NCBI RefSeq assembly: GCF_014084105.1
Contig: NZ_CP048289.1
Location: 6,457,922 to 6,521,921, forward strand
DNA: 64,000 nt
Source of the DNA: Streptacidiphilus sp. P02-A3a
Lineage (GTDB): Bacteria > Actinomycetota > Actinomycetes > Streptomycetales > Streptomycetaceae
Direction: 5' to 3'
The notes below the pieces were generated by a model, which searched no databases, had not been told where the DNA came from, and was given only the letters and a program-made list of their open reading frames with translations. Each line of letters starts with the position of its first letter. Position 1 is the first letter of the stretch. A program made the translations under genes and the position numbers. Of this stretch, positions 27,338-36,077 are shown in pieces.

Positions 27338-28107
27338 GCCGCACCGCCGACCGCGTCCAGGGAGCCGGTCATCGCGCCGACCAACTCGTCGATGCTGGTG
27401 TCGGCGGCGGTGAAACTCGCCACCCGGCGTCCCAGCCGCAGGACTTCCACCCGGTCCGCCACGGACAGCACCTCCGGCATGTTGTGGCTGATCAGAACGA
27501 CGGTGATGCCACGGTCGCGGACCCGCCTGACGGTCTCCAGCACGTGGCCGCGCTGGACCACGCCGAGCGCGGCGGTCGGTTCGTCGAGAAAGATGACCTT
27601 GTTGGCGAAGGCGACCGCACGGGCGACCGCGACCGACTGCCGCTGCCCGCCGGACAGGGTGGCCACGGGCGCGTCCAAGTCGCGCAGGGTGACCCCCAGT
27701 TCGGCGAAGGCGACGCGTGCGGACCGGCGCATCTCGGCGCGGTCCAGCACCTTGAGCCGACCGAGCAGGCCGCCGCGCAGCAGCTCCCGGCCCAGGTAGA
27801 GGTTGGCTGGGGCGTCCAACTCCGGTGCCAGCGCCAGATCCTGGTAGACGGTCTCGATGCCCAGGCGCTGGGCGTCCAGGGGACCGGTGAACCGGACCGG
27901 CTCACCGGAGAGCAGGATCCGGCCCGAGTCCGGCCGGGCGGCTCCGGCCAGGAGCTTGACCAGGGTGGACTTGCCTGCCCCGTTGTCCCCGATCAGGGCG
28001 ACCACTTCGCCGGGGTAGGCGGTGAAGTCCGCCCCCTCCAGCGCGTGGACCTGTCCGTAGTGCTTGGTCAGTCCCTCGGCTTGCAGCACTGGCTGCGGTG
28101 GCGGCAT
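27334..28107 (-). CDS. Sugar ABC transporter ATPase (single domain, FrcA type)
   Basis: This 257-residue ATPase has Walker A GDNGAGKST, signature LSGGQRQSVAVARAV, Walker B VIFLDEPTAAL and H-loop ISHNM. It has one nucleotide-binding domain, unlike the double-domain RbsA/XylG, and so resembles FrcA-type fructose importers. It starts the operon; GAGGGGAG precedes ATG. A LacI operator candidate lies 126 nt upstream. Confidence 0.92.
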   Translation of the reverse strand: MPPPQPVLQAEGLTKHYGQVHALEGADFTAYPGEVVALIGDNGAGKSTLVKLLAGAARPDSGRILLSGEPVRFTGPLDAQRLGIETVYQDLALAPELDAPANLYLGRELLRGGLLGRLKVLDRAEMRRSARVAFAELGVTLRDLDAPVATLSGGQRQSVAVARAVAFANKVIFLDEPTAALGVVQRGHVLETVRRVRDRGITVVLISHNMPEVLSVADRVEVLRLGRRVASFTAADTSIDELVGAMTGSLDAVGGAA

Positions 28108-28232
28108 GGGCGCTCCCCTCGGTCGGGTCGGGTGGTGGCGTCGAAAGCGCTGCGGACGCCGTGATCTGACGATGCGGCAGGTGGAATCGGGCCGCTGGTC
28201 GAGGAGCTGCGGCAGTGAACGGCAGCCTCGTT

Positions 28233-28244
28233 GATAACGTTGTC
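28233..28244. promoter_or_regulatory. LacI-type operator, importer side
   Basis: GATAACGTTGTC is a dyad with the central CG typical of LacI-family operators. A second copy of AACGTTGTC lies 214 nt away on the repressor side. The two sites flank the divergent control region between the sugar importer and its LacI gene. Confidence 0.55.
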
Positions 28245-28446
28245 GGTCTCTCGCCTGGAATCGACTCTGAACCTCTGATCAGGACCCTGTCAAGACGGAT
28301 CACAGCAGCAACCGCTCCGGTCGACCACCGCCGGACCCGCCACCAGCGGCAATCCAAGATTCCCGGATGTCATGACAGTTGACGGATGATCACCTGCGGA
28401 CGCCCATGGATCTGACGTCACATCAGCAAGGCGCGGACGCCTCCTG

Positions 28447-28458
28447 GCCAACGTTGTC
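28447..28458. promoter_or_regulatory. LacI-type operator, repressor side
   Basis: GCCAACGTTGTC shares AACGTTGTC with the site at 28233-28244 and lies 69 nt before the LacI start. This suggests autorepression and possible looping between the two sites. Confidence 0.5.
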
Positions 28459-28526
28459 ATTCGCGGGCATACTCGTGCTCTCTGTCCACGCACTCGGAAC
28501 GCACGTACTCGGAAAGGCAGGCCTCC

Positions 28527-29561
28527 ATGCCCGAGGACAGCCGGGGCGCCAGCGCTGGACAGACACGTCCCACCATGCGCGATGTCGCCCAGCGGGCGGG
28601 CGTGGGGCTGAAGACCGTCTCCCGCGTGGTCAACGAGGAGCCCGGGGTCAAGGCGGAGACCGCCCAGCGCGTCCGGGACGCCATCGACCAACTGGGCTTC
28701 CGGCGCAACGACGGAGCCCGGCTGCTGCGCCAGGGGCGGCAGACCGGCACCATCGGGCTGATCCTGGAGGACCTCGCCGACCCGTTCTACTCGCTGCTCT
28801 CGCGCGCGGTCGAGGACGTCGCCCGCACCCACGACTGCCTGCTGTTCAGCGGTTCCTCCGCCGAGGACCCGAGCCGGGAACGGGAACTCGCCCTCGCCCT
28901 GTGCGCCCGCCGGGTGGACGGCCTGATCATCGTCCCCACCGCCACCGACCACTCCTACCTGGCGTCCGAGACCGCCATCGGCACGCCGATCGTCGCGGTC
29001 GACCGGCCAGTGCCGGGGCTGGCGGCCGACACCGTGCTGACCGCGAACGCGCGCGGCGTCCAGAGCGGTGTCGAACACCTGCTGCGGCAGGGCCACCGGG
29101 CCATCGGCTTCCTCGGTGACTCCCCGCAGATCTACACCGCCGCTGAGCGGTTGCGCGGCTACCGCCTGGCCATGGCCGATGCCGGGCTGCAGATCCGGGA
29201 CCACTGGATCGAGATGGCGGCTCCCGATCCGCTCACCCTGCGGCTGGCCCTGGACCGGATGCTCGGCGGCCCCGAACCGGCCACGGCGGTGTTCTGCGGC
29301 AACAACCGCACCTCCGTGGGCGTCCTGCGCGAACTGGCCCGCCACCCCGACCCGCCGGCGCTGATCGGCTTCGACGACTTCGAACTGGCCGACCTGCTGT
29401 CGTCGCCGGTCACCGTGGTCGCCCAGGACCCAGCAGGGCTCGGGCGCATCGCCGCGGAACTGCTGTTCCACCGGCTGAGCGGCAACCACGGCACACTGCA
29501 ACGGATCGAACTGCCCACCCGGCTGGTCATCCGCGGCTCGGGCGAGCGCCCCCCGCGCTGA
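28527..29561 (+). CDS. LacI-family transcriptional repressor of the sugar importer
   Basis: This 344-residue regulator has an N-terminal HTH (TMRDVAQRAGVGLKTVSRVV, hinge helix with ARLLRQG) and a sugar-binding core (IGLILEDLADPFYSLL; DGLIIVPTATDHSYL; PALIGFDDFELADLL). It is divergent from the importer operon, with matching operator-like palindromes on each side. The effector is presumably the imported sugar. It is convergent with the small gene at 29580. Confidence 0.93.
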   Translation: MPEDSRGASAGQTRPTMRDVAQRAGVGLKTVSRVVNEEPGVKAETAQRVRDAIDQLGFRRNDGARLLRQGRQTGTIGLILEDLADPFYSLLSRAVEDVARTHDCLLFSGSSAEDPSRERELALALCARRVDGLIIVPTATDHSYLASETAIGTPIVAVDRPVPGLAADTVLTANARGVQSGVEHLLRQGHRAIGFLGDSPQIYTAAERLRGYRLAMADAGLQIRDHWIEMAAPDPLTLRLALDRMLGGPEPATAVFCGNNRTSVGVLRELARHPDPPALIGFDDFELADLLSSPVTVVAQDPAGLGRIAAELLFHRLSGNHGTLQRIELPTRLVIRGSGERPPR

Positions 29562-29579
29562 CCGGTGCTCCTGGCCGGG

Positions 29580-29981
29580 TCAGAACCGGATCGAGGCGAG
29601 CAGGGCCAGCAGGGCGGTGGTGGCCACTCCCCCGAGGCCGTGTTCGAGGATCGCCCGGATCGAGGCCAGGGTGTCCTTGAGCAGGTGCTTCTCCGGCTGC
29701 TGCGAGTCGAGTTGACGCTTCACCGTCTCAACCCTGGGGGCGATCTCGGCCAGGCTCTCCGGGCTGTGCTCCTGCTGGAGTTCGGGCAGCCGCTTGGCCC
29801 ACTCCTCGACGAACGCCCGGATCGGGTCGGACTCGGCCGCCGAGACCGCGCCGCTGCCGGCCACCGCCCGCGCGCCGGGGCCGACGGCCAGGGCGCCGAT
29901 CTCGTTGTGGCCGCCGAACTGCTGGAAGCCGTGGTTGACGACGGGGCCGCCGGGGACGTCGCCGGGTGTCTGACTGGACAT
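29580..29981 (-). CDS. Small protein with the NHG...GxLAVGxGA motif, function unknown
   Basis: This 133-residue protein carries VVNHGFQQFGGHNEIGALAV near the N-terminus, a charged helical middle (IRAFVEEWAKRLPELQQEH) and a hydrophobic C-terminal helix that could insert in a membrane (GLGGVATTALLALLASIRF). The motif is shared with the C-terminus of the large membrane protein encoded 28 nt upstream. I recognise no catalytic domain. ATG 29981 (MSSQTPG) is the likely start; an upstream start would add Arg/Pro-rich sequence. Confidence 0.7.
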   Translation of the reverse strand: MSSQTPGDVPGGPVVNHGFQQFGGHNEIGALAVGPGARAVAGSGAVSAAESDPIRAFVEEWAKRLPELQQEHSPESLAEIAPRVETVKRQLDSQQPEKHLLKDTLASIRAILEHGLGGVATTALLALLASIRF

Positions 29982-30009
29982 GGGAACCGCCTGTCGTGAA
30001 GGAGGGGAC

Positions 30010-32238
30010 CTACTCGGACGCCGCGGGAGCGGGGCCGCTGACCTTGGCACCCTGGCCGACCGCCAGGTTCCCCACGTTGCTGACGCCGCCCTGCTGGATG
30101 ACCCCGTGGTTGAGGATCGTCTGCTGCTGTTGCTTCAAGTCGGTGATGTCGACCCCGTGCGCCTCCAGGAAGTCGCAGATGGTGGCCAGCGTGTGGTGAT
30201 CCAGCGCGTTCAACGCCCTTTCGCCGTCCTGTGGTTGATAGTAGTTCGGGTAGGTCGCGTTCAACGCCGCCTCCCTGGCGCTGAACCGCGCCCCGTAGTC
30301 GAAGCCCGGGTCGTTCCCGATCGCCTGCCACTCCCGCAGCAGCCGCCGGCGGTGGCGGGACTCGAACAGGGTGTGGCCCAACGCGGCCAGGGGCGCGGAC
30401 AGCAGTACCGAGCGGGTGCGCTGGAGGGCGGCGAGCCCCAGCACCCGGCGCCGTTCGGCGGTGAGCACCGTGGGCAGGGCGTCGATCGTGTGGTAGCGCC
30501 CGCGTACCGGCCCCAGGATGTGCCTGCTCCACCGCACGTGCACCGTCTGCCCGGACACCGAGATGTTCAGCAGCAGGGACGACACCACGTCACCACCCCA
30601 CAGCGGCAGGTACCCGGTCAGCCAGTGGCGCGCGCTGCCGGTCGGGTTGAGCGCGATCTGCTTCACCTGCTCCGGTTCCAGCGTGGTCAGCAGGCTTCCG
30701 GCCTCGGGGACGAAGCGCGGGTCACCGCCGATGGTGGCGCCGTGCACGAACACCCGGTCCTGCACCACCAGCCCGGACAGCCGTTCCGACGCCTCGTGCT
30801 CGGGCTGATGCTCCGCCAACTTCTGCCAGCAGGAGCGGATCTGCTCGACCAGATCCCAGGCGTCGAAGTCGATCAGCCGACCGGGACCGGCCCCGAGCGG
30901 GTGGCTGGCCGGCAGCAGCGGTATCGCCAACGACCAGGTGGAGGTGGGCGCGGAGAAGCCCATGAACGGCGACCAGCCGCTGTAGATGGTGACGTTGCCC
31001 TGCTGCGCCTCGGCCACGGCGTCGAGCCGGTCCTCGACCCACGACGCGGCGGGCGCGGGCTGCGGCGTCGCCTCCGGCTGGAAGTTCGACCGCCGCAGCG
31101 TGGTCCGCAACCGCTCGTCGAGGTCCAACTCCTCCTGGGCCACCACTCGGTGGGCGGCGAACAGCCCGACGCCGAGCGCCAGCACCGCGGGCACCCCGTA
31201 CAGGTACGCCCCCAGCAGCCACCGCTGCAGGCCCGGCAGCCCCAGCACGGAGAGCCCGATGCCGAGCAGCACCACGGCCACGGCCAGCGGGACCGCGGTG
31301 ATCACGATCCACCGGACCGAGGCGGAGACATCGGGACCGCCGCGACCGCGATCGTCCGGCCCGGGCCGACCGCGCCTGCCCGGGCCGTCGGTGATCCGGC
31401 CGCTGAGGACACCCAGTACCACCCCGGCGAGCAGCAGCCAGAGCGGGGCGATCAGCGCGATGCCCGTCCACACGGCCAACAGTTTCAGGTCGCGCCGGAA
31501 GCGCAACTCCCTTGCGGCCAGGCAGTGCCGGGCCACCGGCCGCAGGTCGACCCCCGGGGAGGCCGCGACCGCGCCGAAGGGATCGCCCAGCAGGCGCTCG
31601 ACCACGGTGCGGGCGAAGGACGGGTCGAGGTAAGCGGCCACGCAGAGGTACCGGGTGACGTCGCCGTCGACCTCTCCCAGTGCGGCCGGCGAGGAGTCCG
31701 CCAGAGTGTCGATGAGACTGCTCCCTTCTTGCGGGCGTGCCTCCGCTTCCCCGGCGTGGGGTGCGGACGCGTCGCTCCGGGTGAAGACCAACCCGGTGAC
31801 GACGCCGAGCAGGATGCCGAATACGGTCGAGGACGGAACGAACGAGACGAACAACTGGCTCTGGGACTCGCCCAGGCCGTGGCCGAACGCGGCCTCGACG
31901 GACCAGCCCAACAGCCCGGAGGTCGCCCCGATCAGCGCGCCCGCGCCGATCGCGGCGGCCCGGCGGACCCGTCCGGCCGGAGCCCTGGTCATCAGCCCGG
32001 GCATGATCAGCAGCAGACCCAGTACCAGCGTGGCGGCCCCGACCAGCATGCTCCACTGCCCGGCGGCCCCGACGGCCTCCCCGGCCGGAGCGTGCCACTC
32101 GGGCGCGGACACGACGTCCTGCAACCAGGACACGAAGGCGTTCTGCGAGGGGGTCTCCAGCAGCGGCCGCTCGACCCAGGGACTCCCCAGAACGACCACG
32201 CCCACGCAGATCAAGGCGACTCGTGAACGTGCCGACAT
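30010..32238 (-). CDS. Large multi-pass membrane protein, conserved but of unknown function
   Basis: This 742-residue protein has TM helices near residues 8-25, 60-80, 95-115 and 130-150, a soluble loop, TMs at about 245-275 and 305-365, then a cytoplasmic domain of about 370 residues. The soluble part contains GNVTIYSGWSPFMGFS, a run found in a family of actinobacterial membrane proteins I cannot name a function for. A Gln-rich stretch leads to ILNHGVIQQGGVSNVGNLAV, which matches the small downstream protein. GTGGAG precedes ATG 32238. The two genes form a unit between the sugar and RiPP regions. Confidence 0.75.
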   Translation of the reverse strand: MSARSRVALICVGVVVLGSPWVERPLLETPSQNAFVSWLQDVVSAPEWHAPAGEAVGAAGQWSMLVGAATLVLGLLLIMPGLMTRAPAGRVRRAAAIGAGALIGATSGLLGWSVEAAFGHGLGESQSQLFVSFVPSSTVFGILLGVVTGLVFTRSDASAPHAGEAEARPQEGSSLIDTLADSSPAALGEVDGDVTRYLCVAAYLDPSFARTVVERLLGDPFGAVAASPGVDLRPVARHCLAARELRFRRDLKLLAVWTGIALIAPLWLLLAGVVLGVLSGRITDGPGRRGRPGPDDRGRGGPDVSASVRWIVITAVPLAVAVVLLGIGLSVLGLPGLQRWLLGAYLYGVPAVLALGVGLFAAHRVVAQEELDLDERLRTTLRRSNFQPEATPQPAPAASWVEDRLDAVAEAQQGNVTIYSGWSPFMGFSAPTSTWSLAIPLLPASHPLGAGPGRLIDFDAWDLVEQIRSCWQKLAEHQPEHEASERLSGLVVQDRVFVHGATIGGDPRFVPEAGSLLTTLEPEQVKQIALNPTGSARHWLTGYLPLWGGDVVSSLLLNISVSGQTVHVRWSRHILGPVRGRYHTIDALPTVLTAERRRVLGLAALQRTRSVLLSAPLAALGHTLFESRHRRRLLREWQAIGNDPGFDYGARFSAREAALNATYPNYYQPQDGERALNALDHHTLATICDFLEAHGVDITDLKQQQQTILNHGVIQQGGVSNVGNLAVGQGAKVSGPAPAASE

Positions 32239-32728
32239 CACTCCACCCCCCGGGAGTTCGGACCAGCCCCAGCGGCAGCTCGGGCGGATTACTCTACGCC
32301 GCGAGTGGCTCAATCATGTCGGATTCGCGAAGATCGTTCCCACCGGGCCGGACCGGACCGGTCGGCCGACCGGGACATTCCCCGTGGACAGCGGATGGCC
32401 GCCCCCGACCCGTCCGCATACGATTCGATCTGCGTCGGAACGAAACCCGCCCGCCGCGTCGGCGCACCGGCTGGATTTCGCCGCGCGCCGACCGGTTCCC
32501 GATTACCGCTGGGATCCCAGGGAACTCTTCCGATGGGCTCCTGTCGCTGATACAGTCATGAATTGCGTCTCCAGGATCTTTGTACGCCGTGTACCTGTGC
32601 TTCCAGATCTGACGATCTGTTCGGAGAGCGGTTATACCGCAGGCACTATTCCGGTCGGATTCTGCTTCATTGCGCGACGTTTCAGGCACGCCCAATCCCC
32701 GCAACAATCTCCGCGGAAGGCGAATGCA
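32239..32728. other. Intergenic control region of the repeat-peptide gene
   Basis: I see no gene in these 490 bases. They contain the palindrome GCGGTTATACCGC (32628-32640), and AGATC/GATCT arms at about 32605-32618, both within 130 nt of the precursor start, which may be regulator sites. No clear -10/-35 pair stands out. Confidence 0.4.
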
Positions 32729-33232
32729 ATGAGCCACGACGAGAGCACCCTTTTCCTTGCTGCCTGGCTGTCCGGTGCGCCGAGCGCGTTCGGTGAGGAC
32801 AACCCGGCCGGCCCGCTGTTCGACGGCGCGATCTTCGCCGACTTCGGCGCGACCGACGCCCAGGTCACCACAGAGTCCCTGCGGGACGCCCTGGTGACCA
32901 CCGAGAGCCTGCGCGACGGCCTGGTGACCACGGAGTCCCTGCGGGACGCGTACGTCACCACCGAGAACCTGCGCGACGCGTACGTCACCACCGAGAACCT
33001 GCGCGACGGCCTGGTCACCACCGAGAACCTGCGGGACGCGTACGTCACCACCGAGAACCTGCGCGACGGCCTGGTCACCACCGAGTCCCTGCGCGACACG
33101 TACGTCACCACCGAGTCCCTGCGCGACACGTACGTCACCACCGAGAACCTGCGCGACGGCTTCGTCACCACCGAGGACCTGCGCGACGCGTTCGTCACCA
33201 CCGAGGACCTGCGGGCGTTCGCGCGTTCGTGA
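32729..33232 (+). CDS. Cysteine-free decapeptide-repeat protein, probable multi-core RiPP precursor
   Basis: This 167-residue protein has an acidic leader-like part of 45 residues (SHDESTLFLAAWLSGAPSAF, then NPAGPLFDGAIFADFGATDAQ), then twelve 10-residue units of consensus VTTE(S/N/D)LRD(A/G/T)(L/Y/F), ending AFARS. There is no Cys. Each unit has Thr-Thr and many have Ser, all possible dehydration sites. GGAAGG lies 8 nt before ATG. A LanM-type synthetase starts 60 nt downstream. Cleavage after each Arg would give decapeptides, but no peptidase or LanT-type exporter gene is beside it. A structural stalk-like repeat protein is the alternative reading. Confidence 0.75.
   Translation: MSHDESTLFLAAWLSGAPSAFGEDNPAGPLFDGAIFADFGATDAQVTTESLRDALVTTESLRDGLVTTESLRDAYVTTENLRDAYVTTENLRDGLVTTENLRDAYVTTENLRDGLVTTESLRDTYVTTESLRDTYVTTENLRDGFVTTEDLRDAFVTTEDLRAFARS
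32864..33223 (+). repeat. Twelve 30-nt in-frame tandem repeats
   Basis: Units follow each other without spacers. Neighbouring units are nearly identical at DNA level, and changes fall mainly at codons 5, 9 and 10 of each unit. This points to expansion by unequal recombination followed by selection on the peptide. The last unit diverges after LR. Confidence 0.95.
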
Positions 33233-33292
33233 GCCGCGGTGGTCAGTGGGCTGGGTCTGACTGGGTGTTGGAGTCGAGGGCTGGAGTAGCGG

Positions 33293-36073
33293 GTGTTCGG
33301 TGGGTTGGTGGAGGTGCTGCTGGGTGAGTGGGAGGCGGTGCTGGAGGAGCGGTTGCGGGAGGTGACAGGGCTGGCCGCCGGGGAGCGCGAGGTGGTGGTG
33401 GAGAGCGCCCGGCGGCGGCTGAGTGGTGCGGTGGGAGCGCGGTTGCAGCGCCTGCTGCTGGTGGAGTTGCGCGCGGCGTCGCTCGGCGGCGCCCTGGGCG
33501 GTGCGGATCCGGAGGAGCGCTGGACGGCGTTCCTCGACGCGGCGGCGACCCCCCGTTTCCGGGCCGGTCTGGCCGAGCGCTATCCGGGCCTGCGCCGACG
33601 CCTGGACACCGGCGCCCGGAACTGGGCGGCGGCCGTGGCGGCCCTGGCCGAGCGGCTGGCGGCGGACCGGTCCGCGTTCCCCGGCCTGGCCGACGGCGAG
33701 CCGCGCGAACTCGGCGAGCTGCGCGGGCTCGAACTCGGCCTGGGCGACCCGCACCGTGGCGGCCACACGGTCGCCCGGCTGGACTTCGCCGGTGGCTCGG
33801 TGATGTACAAACCCCGGCCGATGGAGGTGGACGCGGCTCTGGACGCCGTCCTGGCCGGGCTGTTCACCGCGCCGGACCGGATCCGGACGCCGCGCGTGCT
33901 GGCCCGCGCGGGGTACGGCTGGACCGGGTTCGTGGAGCACGAGTACTGCCAGGACGACGCGCGGACCGCCGTGTTCTACCGGAATCTGGGCCGCTGGCTG
34001 GCGGTGATGCGGCTGGTGGGCGGTACCGACCTGCACGGCGGCAACATCATCGCCGCCGGTCCGGTGCCGGTGGTCATCGACGCCGAGACCATGTTCTCCC
34101 CCACGCCGTCCGGCGGCCCGACCGGCGCGTCCGCCGAGCAGGTGGCCGAGCGGGTGGCCGAGCGGCTGCTCAGCCGGGCGGTGCCCCGGGTGGGCATTCT
34201 GCCGATGCGGGTGGGGGTGCTGTCGGGCGTCGACCTGTCGGCGGCCGGGCGGCTGCCGAGCCAGCAGCCGCTGGTGCGGGTTCCGGCGATGGTCGGGGCG
34301 GGCACCGACGAGGCACGGCTGGTGGAGCGCGCGGGCTGGCTGCCGCCGTCGAAGAACCACCCGGTGGCGGTGCCCGATCCGGAGCGGTTCTGGGAGGAGA
34401 TGGTGGCCGGGTTCGCGGAGACCGGCGCGCACCTGCGCGCCCTCGACCGCGCGGGTCGGCTGCTGGGGCTGCTGGAGCCGTTCGCGGGCTGCGAGGTCCG
34501 CCAGGTGCTGCGTTCGACCCAGGTGTACGGGGACGTCGGGCACATGCTGTGGCATCCGGTGGCGCTGCACGACGAGACCGCCGCGCTCGACCACGCCCGG
34601 ACCGCGCTGCGCCGCCACGCCCAGGCCAACCCGGTGGCACCGGCCGACGCGGCGGTGGTCGAGACCGAGATCGCGGACCTGCTGGTCGGGGACACGCCGG
34701 TGTTCACCACTCGCCTGTCCCGGGAGCGGCTGCACGCCGCGGTCGACGACTGGCGGGCCGCGGACCTGGACTTCGAGGCCGGGCTGATCCGGTTCGCGCT
34801 GCCCGGTGTGTACGCCGACGGGCACCGTCCGGTGGCGGACCCGGGCCCCGCCGACCGCCCGGAGCCGCCCGCTGCCGTGCCCGCAGCCGACCGAAGCCAC
34901 CGCCGGTCGGGCGTCGAGCGCCGCCGCCGGGAGCTGGCGGCGCGGGCGGTCCGGGCGTTGCGGGACAGCGCGGTGCGCGGCGCCGACGGTTCGGCGACCT
35001 GGGTGGGGCCGGTGCTGACCGGTGCCGGGTGGGCCGTCCGCGAGCTCGACGCGGAGCTGGGCACCGGACAGGCCGGGGTGGTGCTGGCCCTGGCCGGATA
35101 CGCGGCGGAGGCGGCGGACGGCAGGGCCGACCCGGTGCCGGGGCTGGACGAACTGCTGCGCGGGGCGCTGGAGGTGCTGTACCGGCTGGACCGGCGGCCC
35201 GCCCGCGGCCCCGGAGCGCTGGACGGCGCCGGCGGCCGGATCTGGACCTGGCTGACCCTGGCCGACCTGCTGGCCAGGACGCCCAGCGCGGACAGCGCCG
35301 CGCCCCGCGTGCGGGCGCTCGTCGCGGCGCGGGGGCTGCGGAACCGGGTGGCCGGCGGCTCCGGCTGGTGGGACGGCGTGTCGGGGGTGGTGGTGCCGCT
35401 GCTCGACCTCGGCGCGGCGACCGGCGATCCGGCCTGGACCACCCTGGCCACGGACGTCGGGCGGAGCCTGGTGCTGGCCCTGGACGCCAATCCGCTCGGC
35501 CTGGAGCCGGCCGGATTCGCGCGCGGCGGCGCGGGGACCGCCTGGGCGCTGGACCGGCTGGCCGCCGCCGGGGTCGGGACCGGCGAGCAGCGGGACGGCT
35601 GGCGGGAGCGGGCCGGGCGGCTGTCCCGCTCGGCCCAGGACGCCTGGACGGCGGGCGGCGACCCGGGCTGGTGCCGGGGCGCGGCGGGCGCCGGGCTGGC
35701 CGCCTGCGACCTGTACCGCCGCACGGCCGACGACCGGTTGCTGGCGGTGCTGCGCCGGACGACGGCGGCGGTGGCCGCGGGCGGCCTGCCCGGCGGCCGG
35801 TCACTGTGCCACGGCGCGCCCGGCGCCTGGGAGTTGCTCACCGCCGCGGGCCGGGCCACCGGCGCCGCCGAGGCCCTGTCCGGGCGGCGGGAGCTGGACA
35901 CCCGGTTGCTGGACGTCCTGGCCGCCGCCCCCCGCCCCGGCTTCGACGCCGCCGAGGCCACGGCGCCGGGGCTGCTCAACGGCCTGTCCGGCGCCGTGGT
36001 GACCCTGCTCCGGATGCATCCGGAGAGCGCCGTGGCCTCGCCCCTGCTCCAGCAGACCCGCTGCGGGCGGTAG
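33293..36073 (+). CDS. lanM: LanM-type (class II) lanthipeptide synthetase with altered cyclase
   Basis: This 926-residue bifunctional enzyme should phosphorylate and eliminate Ser/Thr of the adjacent precursor. The DUF4135 dehydratase half shows YKPR (K173), DLHGGN (246-251), DAE (263-265) and FTTRLSRE near residue 485. The LanC-like half keeps the zinc ligands WCRG (C794) and CHG (C839, H840). The segment that usually reads G(F/Y)(A/S)HG is GFARGGAG here, with Arg744 where the conserved His is expected. This matches a precursor without Cys. The GTG start at 33293 has GGAG 6 nt upstream. It is convergent with the aminotransferase gene, 4 nt apart. The role in dehydration is from family knowledge; loss of cyclisation is my inference. 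Confidence 0.9.
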   Translation: MFGGLVEVLLGEWEAVLEERLREVTGLAAGEREVVVESARRRLSGAVGARLQRLLLVELRAASLGGALGGADPEERWTAFLDAAATPRFRAGLAERYPGLRRRLDTGARNWAAAVAALAERLAADRSAFPGLADGEPRELGELRGLELGLGDPHRGGHTVARLDFAGGSVMYKPRPMEVDAALDAVLAGLFTAPDRIRTPRVLARAGYGWTGFVEHEYCQDDARTAVFYRNLGRWLAVMRLVGGTDLHGGNIIAAGPVPVVIDAETMFSPTPSGGPTGASAEQVAERVAERLLSRAVPRVGILPMRVGVLSGVDLSAAGRLPSQQPLVRVPAMVGAGTDEARLVERAGWLPPSKNHPVAVPDPERFWEEMVAGFAETGAHLRALDRAGRLLGLLEPFAGCEVRQVLRSTQVYGDVGHMLWHPVALHDETAALDHARTALRRHAQANPVAPADAAVVETEIADLLVGDTPVFTTRLSRERLHAAVDDWRAADLDFEAGLIRFALPGVYADGHRPVADPGPADRPEPPAAVPAADRSHRRSGVERRRRELAARAVRALRDSAVRGADGSATWVGPVLTGAGWAVRELDAELGTGQAGVVLALAGYAAEAADGRADPVPGLDELLRGALEVLYRLDRRPARGPGALDGAGGRIWTWLTLADLLARTPSADSAAPRVRALVAARGLRNRVAGGSGWWDGVSGVVVPLLDLGAATGDPAWTTLATDVGRSLVLALDANPLGLEPAGFARGGAGTAWALDRLAAAGVGTGEQRDGWRERAGRLSRSAQDAWTAGGDPGWCRGAAGAGLAACDLYRRTADDRLLAVLRRTTAAVAAGGLPGGRSLCHGAPGAWELLTAAGRATGAAEALSGRRELDTRLLDVLAAAPRPGFDAAEATAPGLLNGLSGAVVTLLRMHPESAVASPLLQQTRCGR

Positions 36074-36077
36074 CCGG

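Noticed and set aside
32864..33223. Twelve 30-nt direct repeats as a CRISPR array
   Set aside because: The units are contiguous with no spacers, vary between copies in a codon-aware way and lie inside an open frame with a good ribosome binding site. No cas gene is near.
32729..33232. Graspetide (ATP-grasp crosslinked) precursor because of TT...E...D repeats
   Set aside because: The three ATP-grasp proteins in the window look like free amino-acid ligases and not like MvdC/MvdD-type peptide ligases, and none is next to the precursor. It remains possible but unsupported.
32729..36073. Ordinary class II lanthipeptide cluster
   Set aside because: The precursor has no Cys, no GG-type leader end is evident, and no LanT peptidase-exporter is present.
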